Virus record (IMG/VR): IMGVR_UViG_3300032288_000435
Location: 1 to 24,597 of that record
Strand: one strand, 5' to 3'
Origin: a virus
DNA length: 24,597 bases
Made by a program: the position numbers and the translations under genes. Below are positions 1 through 7,359 of this stretch, one piece after another. The first letter of the stretch is position 1. Every line of letters begins with the position of its first letter. Under the pieces are notes generated by a model that worked only from the letters and a program-made list of their open reading frames with translations, did not search any database and was not told the DNA's origin.

Positions 1-59
1 CCCGCGTGGCCCGCTCGTATGGGCCAAGCGCCGTAGCAACTGGCTGGATGGGAGCGTAA
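1..59 (+). CDS. 3' end of an upstream gene (possibly large terminase), partial
   Basis: In the frame beginning at base 3 the sequence reads as the last 18 codons of a protein, ending GWMGA and a TAA stop at 57-59 that directly abuts the ATG at 60. The start lies outside the window. Position just before the portal region is where P22-like phages place the large terminase, so a terminase C-terminus is the natural guess, but 18 residues are too few to recognise a family. A second frame, starting at base 2, is also open until about base 66, so the frame choice rests on the neat stop/start junction. Confidence 0.4.
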   Translation, partial: RVARSYGPSAVATGWMGA

Positions 60-320
60 ATGGCTAAAAAAGGCGTATCGCTAAGCGTTGGACGCGGTGA
101 GAAGCTGCCCGTCAGCAAGGGCGCGGGGCTGACCGCCAAGGGCCGCGAAAAATACAATCGCGAGACTGGCTCAAACCTCAAGGCGCCCGCCCCCAACCCC
201 AAGACCAAGGCCGACGCAGGGCGTAAAGCCTCGTTTTGCGCAAGAATGGAGGGCGTCGTCAAGCACGCCAAAGGCGACGCGGAGCGCGCCAAAGCATCAC
301 TCAAACGTTGGAAGTGCTAA
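60..320 (+). CDS. Small basic phage protein, DUF6321-like
   Basis: This is an 86-aa lysine/arginine-rich protein. It has a central motif GLTAKGREKYNRETGSNLKA (residues about 28-47), then a proline-rich KAPAPNPKTKADAGR stretch and a C-terminal part with SFCARM, KHAKGD and a closing RWKC. This pattern is recalled from a family of small phage proteins catalogued as DUF6321; the family name is from memory and its function is unknown to me. It opens a run of four tiny genes between the putative terminase end and the portal gene, starting right at the upstream stop codon. High positive charge suggests nucleic acid binding, but that is inference only. No signal peptide or membrane segment is seen. 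Confidence 0.75.
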   Translation: MAKKGVSLSVGRGEKLPVSKGAGLTAKGREKYNRETGSNLKAPAPNPKTKADAGRKASFCARMEGVVKHAKGDAERAKASLKRWKC

Positions 321-322
321 CC

Positions 323-478
323 ATGGCTACAAAACCCGGTCTCTATAGTAACATCGCAGCCAAACGCGAACGTATTGCAGCAGGCTCTGGCGAGAAGATG
401 CGCAAGCCAGGCACCAAGGGCGCACCGACGGCCAAAGCGTTCAAGGAATCGGCCAAGACGGCCAAGAAAGGCAAGTGA
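323..478 (+). CDS. Very small basic protein, function unknown
   Basis: The frame is also open upstream, but the ATG at 323, just after the previous stop at 320, gives a 51-aa product beginning MATKPGLYSNIAAKRERIAAG. It continues with SGEKMRKPGTKGAPTAKAF and ends in a lysine-rich tail. Similar short proteins with the IAAKRERIAAGSGEKMR pattern are familiar from tailed-phage genomes near the portal, but I know of no function. The neighbouring genes share the small size and strong positive charge, so they may act together. The upstream ATG at 236 would overlap the preceding gene by 85 bp and is not preferred. Confidence 0.65.
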   Translation: MATKPGLYSNIAAKRERIAAGSGEKMRKPGTKGAPTAKAFKESAKTAKKGK

Positions 479-480
479 CC

Positions 481-633
481 ATGCCACTCGTAAAAAGCAC
501 CAGCAAAGAGGCGTTCCGCAAGAACGTGAAGGCGGAAGTCAACGCCGGCAAACCTGTCAAGCAGGCCGTGGCCATCGCGTATAGTGTGAAGCGTGCGGCA
601 GCGCACAAAACCCCCTCGAAAGGCAAGAAATGA
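481..633 (+). CDS. 50-aa basic protein, function unknown
   Basis: The ATG at 481 follows the previous stop by two bases and reads MPLVKSTSKEAFRKNVKAEV, then NAGKPVKQAVAIAYSVKRAA, ending PSKGKK at a TGA (631-633). It is short enough for most gene finders to drop. The pattern KSxSKEAFRKNV..E...GKPVKQAVAIAYSVKR is one I recognise from many phage and plasmid genomes as a conserved small protein of unknown role. Its stop overlaps the ATG of the next gene (ATGA, 630-633), which supports real translation. Predicted content is mostly helical and basic. Confidence 0.7.
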   Translation: MPLVKSTSKEAFRKNVKAEVNAGKPVKQAVAIAYSVKRAAAHKTPSKGKK

Positions 634-815
634 GCAAGCACCTCGAACCCATCAGCAAACTGAACGCCCGCGAGCCCAAGATTTCTGGCGGCGGCATGCC
701 CGACCGCAACAAAGAAACGTATTCCAAGATGCCCGGCATGGGTTGCCACGGCAGCATCCCCAGCGGAAACAACGTCAAGGCGACCGTTTCCAAAGTTCTG
801 AACAAGATCAAGTAA
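630..815 (+). CDS. Small phage protein, function unknown
   Basis: A 61-aa protein, MSKHLEPISKLNAREPKISG..., starting in a 4-bp ATGA overlap with the preceding 50-aa gene and ending one base before the portal ATG. It contains a glycine-rich middle (SGGGMPDRNKETYSKMPGMG, residues about 19-38) and a basic C-terminus. No known domain is recognised. It is the last of the tiny genes leading into the portal gene. Tight spacing with translated neighbours on both sides is the main reason to accept it. Confidence 0.65.
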   Translation: MSKHLEPISKLNAREPKISGGGMPDRNKETYSKMPGMGCHGSIPSGNNVKATVSKVLNKIK

Positions 816-816
816 T

Positions 817-3009
817 ATGGCAACAGACTACACCGGCATCAACGCCGCAGCCGCAGTTGCTGTCGGTGGGTCGGCCAGAGACAAGAGCGACGCAGACATC
901 CTGGCACTCGCGCGCTCGCGCATGACTATGGCCATCTCGGCCACGTCCGAGAGCCGCGAAGATGAGCTGGATGACCTGCGTTTCATGGCAGGCTCGCCCG
1001 ACAACCAGTGGCAGTGGCCCGCCGACGTGCTGGCCACCCGTGGTGCGGTGCAGGGTCAGACGATCAACGCCCGCCCCTGCCTGACGATCAACAAGCTGCC
1101 GCAGCACGTTCGCCAAGTGACAAACGACCAGCGCCAGAACCGCCCCTCGGCCAAGGTGATCCCAGCTGACGACAACGCGGACGTTCAGGTGGCAGAGGTG
1201 TTTGACGGCATGATCCGTCACATCGAGTACATCAGCGACGCCGACGTGGCCTACGACACCGCCTGCGAAAACCAGGTGACGTACGGCGAAGGCTATATCC
1301 GCATCCTGACCGAGTACTGCGACGACAACACCTTTAACCAAGACCTGAAGATCGGACGCATCCGCAACAGCTTCAGCGTCTACATGGACCCGTTGATCCA
1401 AGACCCGTGCGGGGCCGACGCGCAGTGGTGCTTTGTGACGGAAGACATCACGCACCGCGAGTACGAAGAACGTTTCCCCAACGCCACGCCCATCTCGACG
1501 ATGGAGACGTTGGGTGTGGGCGATCAAGGCATTAGCCAGTGGATCAACGAGAACACGGTCCGCATCGCCGACTACTATTACTACGAAAACACCAAGCGCA
1601 CGCTGCACCTGTACCCGGGCAACATGACCGCGTTTGCTGGCACGCAGGAAGATAAAGACCTGAAAGCCCTGTACGGCACGCCGCTCAGGAAGCGCGAGGT
1701 CGACGTCAAGCAGGTCAAGTGGTGCAAGATCAACGGCTACGACATCCTCGAGAGCACCGACTGGGCGGGCAAGTTCATCCCCGTCGTGCGTGTGATCGGC
1801 AATGAGTTCGAGGTCGATGGTCGCATCTTTATTAGCGGTTTGGTACGAAATGCCAAAGACGCGCAACGAATGTACAACTATTGGGTTAGCCAAGAGGCAG
1901 AAATGCTGGCTTTGGCGCCCAAAGCGCCCTTTATTGGCTACGGCGGCCAGTTTGAGGGCTACGAAATGCAGTGGAAAACCGCCAATACGACCAACTGGCC
2001 GTATTTGGAGGTCAATCCAGACGTTACAGACGGCGCTGGCAACGTTTTGCCGCTGCCCCAGCGTGCACCCCCGCCCTTGCCTCAAACGGGGCTCATACAG
2101 GCCAAAATGGGCGCTGCTGACGACATCAAGGCCTCAACGGGCCAGTACGACTCAAGCCTCGGGGCCACAAGCAACGAGCGCTCGGGCCGCGCGATCATGG
2201 CACGCGAGCGTCAGGCCGACACCGGCACGTACCACTTCGTGGACAACCTAGCCCGTGCGGTTCGTCACATTGGGCGCCAGCTGGTCGACCTGATCCCCAA
2301 GATTTACGATACCCAGCGCATTGCCCGCATCATTGGTGTGGACGGCGAGGCCAGCATGGCCAAGATCGACCCGACCCAGCCGATGCCCGTGCGTGAGATT
2401 CGCGACGAGCGCGGCATCGTCATTGAGAAGGTCTACAACCCCGGCGTGGGCAAGTACGACGTGATCGTGACGACCGGCCCGAGCTACCTGACCAAGCGTC
2501 AGGAAGCCATGGACGCGATGAGCCAGATTCTGCAAGGCAACCCGGCTTTGTGGAGCGCAGCCGGCGACCTGTTCGTCAAGAACATGGATTGGCCAGGCGC
2601 TGACGAGCTGGCAGCCCGTCTGAAGAAGATGATTGACCCCAAACTGCTGGAAGATCAAGACGATCCAGCACTGCAAGCGGCCAACCAGCAGATTCAAGCC
2701 ATGGCCGCCGAGATGGAGCAGATGTACAACATGCTCCAGAACGTCCAGAGCTCGATGGAGTCGCGTGACCTGATGATTAAGAGCTTCGAGGCTCAGGTCA
2801 AGGCGTACGACGCCGAAACCAAGCGTATCAGCGCGGTGCAGGCCAGCATGTCGCCAGAGCAGATTCAAGACATCGTCATGGGCACAATCCACGCCGCCAT
2901 CGACACGGGCGACTTGGTGCCAGGCGAAGGGGCGCTGCGCGCACCGATGATGCCTGAGCCCATGGAGGCGCCCGGCGCACCAGAACAACCTGAAGGAATG
3001 ATGCAATGA
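817..3009 (+). CDS. Portal protein, P22-like
   Basis: The 730-aa product is close in length to the phage P22 portal (725 aa). It carries features of the P22-type portal family: an N-terminal DELDDLRFMAG segment (residues about 47-57), a TINKLPQHVRQVTNDQRQNR stretch near residue 90, and a central ISGLVRNAKDAQRMYNYWVS block near residue 339 followed by APKAPFIG. A long, glutamine- and methionine-rich helical/coiled C-terminus (about 611-675) resembles the barrel region of such portals. Portals form the dodecameric ring at one capsid vertex through which DNA is packaged and ejected. It follows the tiny basic genes and ends in an ATGA overlap with the Dps-like gene. Codon use changes for roughly 250 bases around 1815-2060, noted separately. 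Confidence 0.92.
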   Translation: MATDYTGINAAAAVAVGGSARDKSDADILALARSRMTMAISATSESREDELDDLRFMAGSPDNQWQWPADVLATRGAVQGQTINARPCLTINKLPQHVRQVTNDQRQNRPSAKVIPADDNADVQVAEVFDGMIRHIEYISDADVAYDTACENQVTYGEGYIRILTEYCDDNTFNQDLKIGRIRNSFSVYMDPLIQDPCGADAQWCFVTEDITHREYEERFPNATPISTMETLGVGDQGISQWINENTVRIADYYYYENTKRTLHLYPGNMTAFAGTQEDKDLKALYGTPLRKREVDVKQVKWCKINGYDILESTDWAGKFIPVVRVIGNEFEVDGRIFISGLVRNAKDAQRMYNYWVSQEAEMLALAPKAPFIGYGGQFEGYEMQWKTANTTNWPYLEVNPDVTDGAGNVLPLPQRAPPPLPQTGLIQAKMGAADDIKASTGQYDSSLGATSNERSGRAIMARERQADTGTYHFVDNLARAVRHIGRQLVDLIPKIYDTQRIARIIGVDGEASMAKIDPTQPMPVREIRDERGIVIEKVYNPGVGKYDVIVTTGPSYLTKRQEAMDAMSQILQGNPALWSAAGDLFVKNMDWPGADELAARLKKMIDPKLLEDQDDPALQAANQQIQAMAAEMEQMYNMLQNVQSSMESRDLMIKSFEAQVKAYDAETKRISAVQASMSPEQIQDIVMGTIHAAIDTGDLVPGEGALRAPMMPEPMEAPGAPEQPEGMMQ

Positions 3010-3371
3010 GCAAGGCCGCCGATTTCATAGGCATACTGTTTCTAGCTCGCGATGTGGCCCACTCGGTCCACCTGAACACGCGCAGTTTTAGCAAGCATAC
3101 GGCACTCAACATTTTCTACGACCGCATCATCGATGTGGCTGACGATTTTGCTGAAACCTACCAAGGCACGCATGGACTTATTGGCCCAATTACGCTACAG
3201 TCTGCCAAGAAAACATCAAACATCATTGAGTTTTTGGAAGACTCCCTCGCGCAAGTTCAGGCGATGCGTTACGAAGTGTGCGACAAAGACGATACGTCGT
3301 TGCAACAGTTGATTGACAACATTGTTGAAGTCTATCGGCGCACGTTGTACAAACTCAAATTTTTGGCATAA
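3006..3371 (+). CDS. Dps/ferritin-like small protein (candidate ferroxidase)
   Basis: This 121-aa, mostly helical protein starts in an ATGA overlap with the portal stop. Residues H19, H31, D46 and E50 are spaced H-x11-H-x14-D-x3-E, identical to ferroxidase ligands H31/H43/D58/E62 of Listeria Dps and H51/H63/D78/E82 of E. coli Dps. The Phe three residues before the second His and the YD pair seven and eight residues after it also match Listeria Dps. The fifth Dps ligand (Asp, second His +4) is Asn35 here. Dps proteins oxidise and store iron and can bind DNA. At 121 aa it is shorter than Dps (about 150-170 aa). I recall viral relatives under DUF5856, without certainty. The ferritin-like fold is inference from spacing; activity is unproven. 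Confidence 0.6.
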   Translation: MSKAADFIGILFLARDVAHSVHLNTRSFSKHTALNIFYDRIIDVADDFAETYQGTHGLIGPITLQSAKKTSNIIEFLEDSLAQVQAMRYEVCDKDDTSLQQLIDNIVEVYRRTLYKLKFLA

Positions 3372-3380
3372 GGAGCCATC

Positions 3381-3647
3381 ATGGCACTCTACAAACAAGG
3401 TAGCGCAGACTCACAGATTAAAATTGGTGGCGGCAAGCTGTACGGCGTGTTCATCTCCAGCACCTCGAGCGGCACGTTTGCGTTGTATGACACGGCCACG
3501 GCCAGCACCAGCGATCCCAAGATTGTCAGCACCGTGACGGTCAGTGCTGGCACCCAGTACGTCAGCTTCCCCGCAGGCTTGTGGTTTAGCAACGGTCTGT
3601 ACATTGACGTTGCCAACACCATCGAATACACCGTCGCCTACGAATAA
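3381..3647 (+). CDS. Small beta-rich protein preceding the tailspike
   Basis: This 88-aa protein is rich in Ser, Thr, Gly, Val and Tyr with alternating hydrophobic residues, as in an all-beta fold. It starts MALYKQGSADSQIKIGGGKL and ends in NTIEYTVAYE. The start is supported by an AAGGAG ribosome site at 3370-3375. It lies 9 bp upstream of the tailspike gene. No family is recognised. It could be a small decoration or adaptor protein of the virion, or an accessory to the adhesins, based on position and composition only. Confidence 0.7.
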   Translation: MALYKQGSADSQIKIGGGKLYGVFISSTSSGTFALYDTATASTSDPKIVSTVTVSAGTQYVSFPAGLWFSNGLYIDVANTIEYTVAYE

Positions 3648-3656
3648 GGACACGCC

Positions 3657-6125
3657 ATGGCTGTCAACCTTTCCCCAGTGGGCGGCGTTGCAGCCCAGTT
3701 CTTTACAAACACCGGCGCCGTCCTGACTGGCGGCAAGCTGTACACCTACGCGGCTGGCACGACCACGCCTGCGGTCACATACACAACTGCAAATGCGGGT
3801 ACATTTTGGACCAACCCGATTGTGTTGGACGCCGCAGGGCGCGTGCCTAACAGCGGCGAAATTTGGCTGACTGACGGCGTCATTTACAAGTTCGTGCTAA
3901 AAGACAGCAACGAAGTATTGATTGCCACTTACGATAACATCACCGGCATCAATTCCAACGCTGTTGCGTACACGAACCAACAAGAAATTGTTACGGCCAC
4001 AGCGGGCCAAACAGTGTTTGATCTGTCAATTAGCTACGCGCCCGGCACCAACAGTTTGTCGGTGTTTGTGGACGGCGTAAACCAGTACGGCCCAGGCGCT
4101 CAATACGCGTACACTGAGACCGACACCAACACGGTGACGTTCAATAACGGGCTGCATGTTGGCGCTGAAGTTAAATTCACCACAACTCAACAACAAGGCG
4201 CCGGCGCCGTAGATTCGTCTCAAGTAACATATGACCCTCCGTTTACTGATTCAGTAGCAACTAACGTTGAAGCCAAATTGGCACAAACTGTCAGCGTCAA
4301 AGATTTTGGAGCTGTTGGTGACGGTGTGGCGGATGATTTTTTGGCTATCAACCGCGCAACCAAATATGTAGCGGATCAAGGCGGCGGCACTGTTTTTTAT
4401 CCGCCTGGCACATACCGCATCACTCGCGCCATTCGGTTAGATAACTTCGACGTTGACACAAACACATACAACGGTCAAACGCGTGAAAACATTGTTCACG
4501 CCGGCGCAGGCAGAGATTCAACAATTATTTTGGCCGATGGTTTTTACGCGAGCATTTTTACTTCTTTTCCAGAGCCATTCATTGCGTCAGGTAGCGTGTC
4601 TCCTAGCCCAACGCCTGGTAACGTAATGGCCAGCAATGTTGTCATCAAAGACATGACTTTGGATTGCAACTACGACAATGTAGTTGACGGCGGAGCTGCG
4701 TATGGCCCGTATTACGCCACCTCGCCTCAAGCAACAGCGGGGTGGCCCAATGGCTATGTTGGGATTTCATATTGGGCGGCTGATAACTATCAGTACCCGA
4801 TCATGTTTTACTATTCAGAAGGCTTGCAGGTTACAAATTGCCGGATTAAAAACTCTTGGTACAACGGCGTTGAGGTTTATGCAAGCGCTCGCGTCCAAAT
4901 CAACGACAACTTTGTTGAAAATTGCGGCGACAAAGCAAACTTTTTGGGTTATTACGCGGGTTTGCAATTTGACCAGCGGTCTAACACAATCAGCGCAACA
5001 GACAACATCATTCAAAACTGCGGTAATGGAGTGATGTCTGTTAGCGGCGCTGGCGCTACATCTGCCGTTCTTGACGTTGTTGTTGCTGACAACGTGTTCT
5101 ATAACATTGGCCCTGGCAACGGTGTTTACGCAACTGATTTTGTCAGTAATTGGACTGTATCAAACAATATTTTTGACACTCTTGAAAATCGCGGCATTGT
5201 GTTTGATGCAAATCAACTGGGTTGGCCTGCGACAAAACTGCCAAAAAATTGCTCTGTTACCAACAACATAATCAATGAGTTTATGTTGAGTAACAATAGC
5301 GGCGCGGCGATTTATATGCTTGGCCATGACCATTTGATTGCTAATAACAACATTATGCAAACAAACAATGGCGTTACGGCTAACGTCATGGGCATTCAAG
5401 TTTCTGATTCAAGCGTTACTGTTGGCACAAATGAGTCAAAAGGCGTAAGCATTGTTGGAAACATCATTCAAGGTAAATTCCCAAGTAACACTGCGTCTAT
5501 CGGTTTGATCTATGTTGACGCAGACAACACGCTTGTTTCTGGCAACACTTTAAAATCTACCGCATCCGCCGCACAAACTGCTATTACTTTGTTTGCTGAC
5601 AACACCGTCGTAACAGGTAACAACGTTGTTGGAACCTATGCTCAGACAAATAGAGCAATCTATGCGTATGCAGGATCGTCCAATATGTTTATTGCCGACA
5701 ATCGGTTTGGCCCGGTTACGGCGTTCCATACAACTGTTGCAAGTGGATCAATTAGCGGCGCAAACAATGTAGATTTTTCAGGCTTATCGACGGTTGTTGA
5801 TATCGACAATCGAGGAAATTACGTTTCGGCAAGCGACGCGTTTAGCCCTGACATACCTGGCGTGTACAGTTTTGAAGCTGTTTTACGGGTTACAGCTGCG
5901 TCTGCTACCGCTGTTCAGGGAACAATCGAGTCTAATGGCGTAACAGTCATAGCCTCTGGTGTTCAAACGGCTAGTGCAGGCGCCACGGTAACGGTTACTT
6001 TGTCAGGCTTTGCGACGTTGGGCGCTTCTGATCTAGTCAGGTTGAAAGCTAACGTAACGACCGGAAGTTATGTAATCGAGTCTTTCACCAGCCTTAGCGC
6101 TAAATTTGTGCGACAAACCACTTAA
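3657..6125 (+). CDS. Tailspike with virion-anchor and beta-helix (pectate-lyase-like) domains
   Basis: The product is 822 aa. Residues 1-100 (MAVNLSPVGG, then GKLYTYAAGTTTP, WTNPIVLDAAGR, IYKFVLKDS) match the pattern of an N-terminal head- or tail-binding domain of podovirus spikes. Residues about 109-175 (QTVFDLSISYAPGTNSLSVF and VDGVNQYG) form a small beta module common in tail fibres. From about 213 the text SVKDFGAVGDGVADDFLAIN begins a right-handed beta-helix of the pectate-lyase-3 superfamily, with many NNxI/VxxN rungs to about 720. The C-terminal 85 residues look like a beta-sandwich, perhaps for trimerisation or sugar binding. The role is receptor binding, possibly with polysaccharide-degrading activity; catalytic residues cannot be named. 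Codon use is AT-richer than in the flanking capsid genes, which suggests exchange. Confidence 0.88.
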   Translation: MAVNLSPVGGVAAQFFTNTGAVLTGGKLYTYAAGTTTPAVTYTTANAGTFWTNPIVLDAAGRVPNSGEIWLTDGVIYKFVLKDSNEVLIATYDNITGINSNAVAYTNQQEIVTATAGQTVFDLSISYAPGTNSLSVFVDGVNQYGPGAQYAYTETDTNTVTFNNGLHVGAEVKFTTTQQQGAGAVDSSQVTYDPPFTDSVATNVEAKLAQTVSVKDFGAVGDGVADDFLAINRATKYVADQGGGTVFYPPGTYRITRAIRLDNFDVDTNTYNGQTRENIVHAGAGRDSTIILADGFYASIFTSFPEPFIASGSVSPSPTPGNVMASNVVIKDMTLDCNYDNVVDGGAAYGPYYATSPQATAGWPNGYVGISYWAADNYQYPIMFYYSEGLQVTNCRIKNSWYNGVEVYASARVQINDNFVENCGDKANFLGYYAGLQFDQRSNTISATDNIIQNCGNGVMSVSGAGATSAVLDVVVADNVFYNIGPGNGVYATDFVSNWTVSNNIFDTLENRGIVFDANQLGWPATKLPKNCSVTNNIINEFMLSNNSGAAIYMLGHDHLIANNNIMQTNNGVTANVMGIQVSDSSVTVGTNESKGVSIVGNIIQGKFPSNTASIGLIYVDADNTLVSGNTLKSTASAAQTAITLFADNTVVTGNNVVGTYAQTNRAIYAYAGSSNMFIADNRFGPVTAFHTTVASGSISGANNVDFSGLSTVVDIDNRGNYVSASDAFSPDIPGVYSFEAVLRVTAASATAVQGTIESNGVTVIASGVQTASAGATVTVTLSGFATLGASDLVRLKANVTTGSYVIESFTSLSAKFVRQTT

Positions 6126-6128
6126 CAC

Positions 6129-7349
6129 ATGGCCAACTCAAAAATCTCTGCCCTCACCTCCGCAACGACACCGTTGGCGGGGACAGAGACTTTGCCTGTT
6201 GTTCAAAGTAGCACAACCAAACAAGTCAGCGTTGCCAATCTGACCGCAGGCCGTGCGGTTAGCGCCGATAGTTTGACATTGACCGGATCGCCGTTGGCTG
6301 CAACCAGTGGTGGCACGGGTCAATCATCTTACGCTGTAGGTGATTTGTTGTACGCCAGCACGACCACTGCACTGTCAAAATTGGCCGATGTTGCGACCGG
6401 CAACGCGTTGATTTCTGGGGGTGTTGGTGTTGCGCCTTCCTGGGGGAAAATTGGCCTTACGACGCATGTTTCAGGTACGCTGCCAATTGCCAACGGTGGC
6501 ACAGCGCAAACTAGTTTTACGGCCAACTACATTCATTACGGTTCATTCAGCACCAGTTCAAACCTTCAGTTTGATGGAACCAATTTTGGTGTTGGCGGCG
6601 CGCCTAACGCTTTTGCTGGCGGTTTTTCAGGCATACAGGCAAAAACATTTGCCATGTGGTCGGGCGGCGGCGTAGGGGGGCAGCTATCCGTCAACCTCTA
6701 TTACAACGGTTCGAATCGCGTTTACATTAACAACGGCGTTGCATCGGAATATCAGCAATCTGGTGGTGGGCACTATTGGAGCACGGCAGCATCAGGAACT
6801 GCCGGTGGTACTGTAAGCCTTACGCAACAAATGTCGTTGGACACCAGTGGAAATCAAACTTTAAACATAGGAAATTGGGTTCAAGGCACAGCCGCCAAAG
6901 GCATCAACTTTACCGCCAACTCTGCCGCAGCGGGTAAGACCAGCCAGTTGCTGAACTGGTATGAGGAAGGCACTTGGACGCCTACTCTTACACCAAGCAC
7001 AAGCGGAAGCATTACGTTAACCTCTCCAACAAACTCAATGCGTTACACCCGCGTTGGACGGTTAGTGACGTTGACAGGGCTTATAGATGTAGCGTCAGTG
7101 TCGTCTCCAGTGGGCGACTTACGTCTAACCGGCATTCCTTTTAATGTTGGCGGTTCTGGCGCAGGTTCTGTCAGTGTGTACGGCCTTGGCACCACCAGCA
7201 CGGCCACTGCTTACCAAGTGCTTGTTGACAGTGGAAATACAACAACGGTTTTTATTCGCGGGTACAACGCAGGTGGCCAAGTGGCCACAGTTGCAAACAA
7301 TGTGCAAAGCGGGTCAGGGTTTTATTTGACAATTCAATACATTGTCTAA
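6129..7349 (+). CDS. Tail fibre protein with repeat-like GGTG/GGTA segments
   Basis: This 406-aa protein lies 3 bp after the tailspike stop. The N-terminus is MANSKISALTSATTPLAGTE then LPVVQSSTTKQVSVANLTAG, typical of phage fibre N-terminal segments. Two related modules follow: SGGTGQSSYAVGDLLYAS near residue 60 and PIANGGTAQTSFTANYI near residue 120, the glycine/threonine repeats seen in collagen-free phage fibres. The C-terminal 130 residues begin EEGTWTPTLTP and contain MRYTRVGRLVTLTG, a C-terminal domain common in fibres and spikes of many phages. It is probably a trimeric adhesin. No chaperone or self-cleaving domain is evident. It has the same AT-richer composition as its neighbours. 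Confidence 0.82.
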   Translation: MANSKISALTSATTPLAGTETLPVVQSSTTKQVSVANLTAGRAVSADSLTLTGSPLAATSGGTGQSSYAVGDLLYASTTTALSKLADVATGNALISGGVGVAPSWGKIGLTTHVSGTLPIANGGTAQTSFTANYIHYGSFSTSSNLQFDGTNFGVGGAPNAFAGGFSGIQAKTFAMWSGGGVGGQLSVNLYYNGSNRVYINNGVASEYQQSGGGHYWSTAASGTAGGTVSLTQQMSLDTSGNQTLNIGNWVQGTAAKGINFTANSAAAGKTSQLLNWYEEGTWTPTLTPSTSGSITLTSPTNSMRYTRVGRLVTLTGLIDVASVSSPVGDLRLTGIPFNVGGSGAGSVSVYGLGTTSTATAYQVLVDSGNTTTVFIRGYNAGGQVATVANNVQSGSGFYLTIQYIV

Positions 7350-7359
7350 AGGAATAGCA

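Noticed and set aside
808-2085. Long (425-aa) minus-strand open frame opposite the portal gene
   Set aside because: Composition (Val, His, Arg, Asp-rich) and absence of any motif are typical of the antisense of a GC-rich, codon-biased gene; no promoter or ribosome site fits.
6708-6718. tRNA T-loop-like GGTTCGAATCG
   Set aside because: It lies within fibre codons, and no acceptor or anticodon arms can be folded around it.
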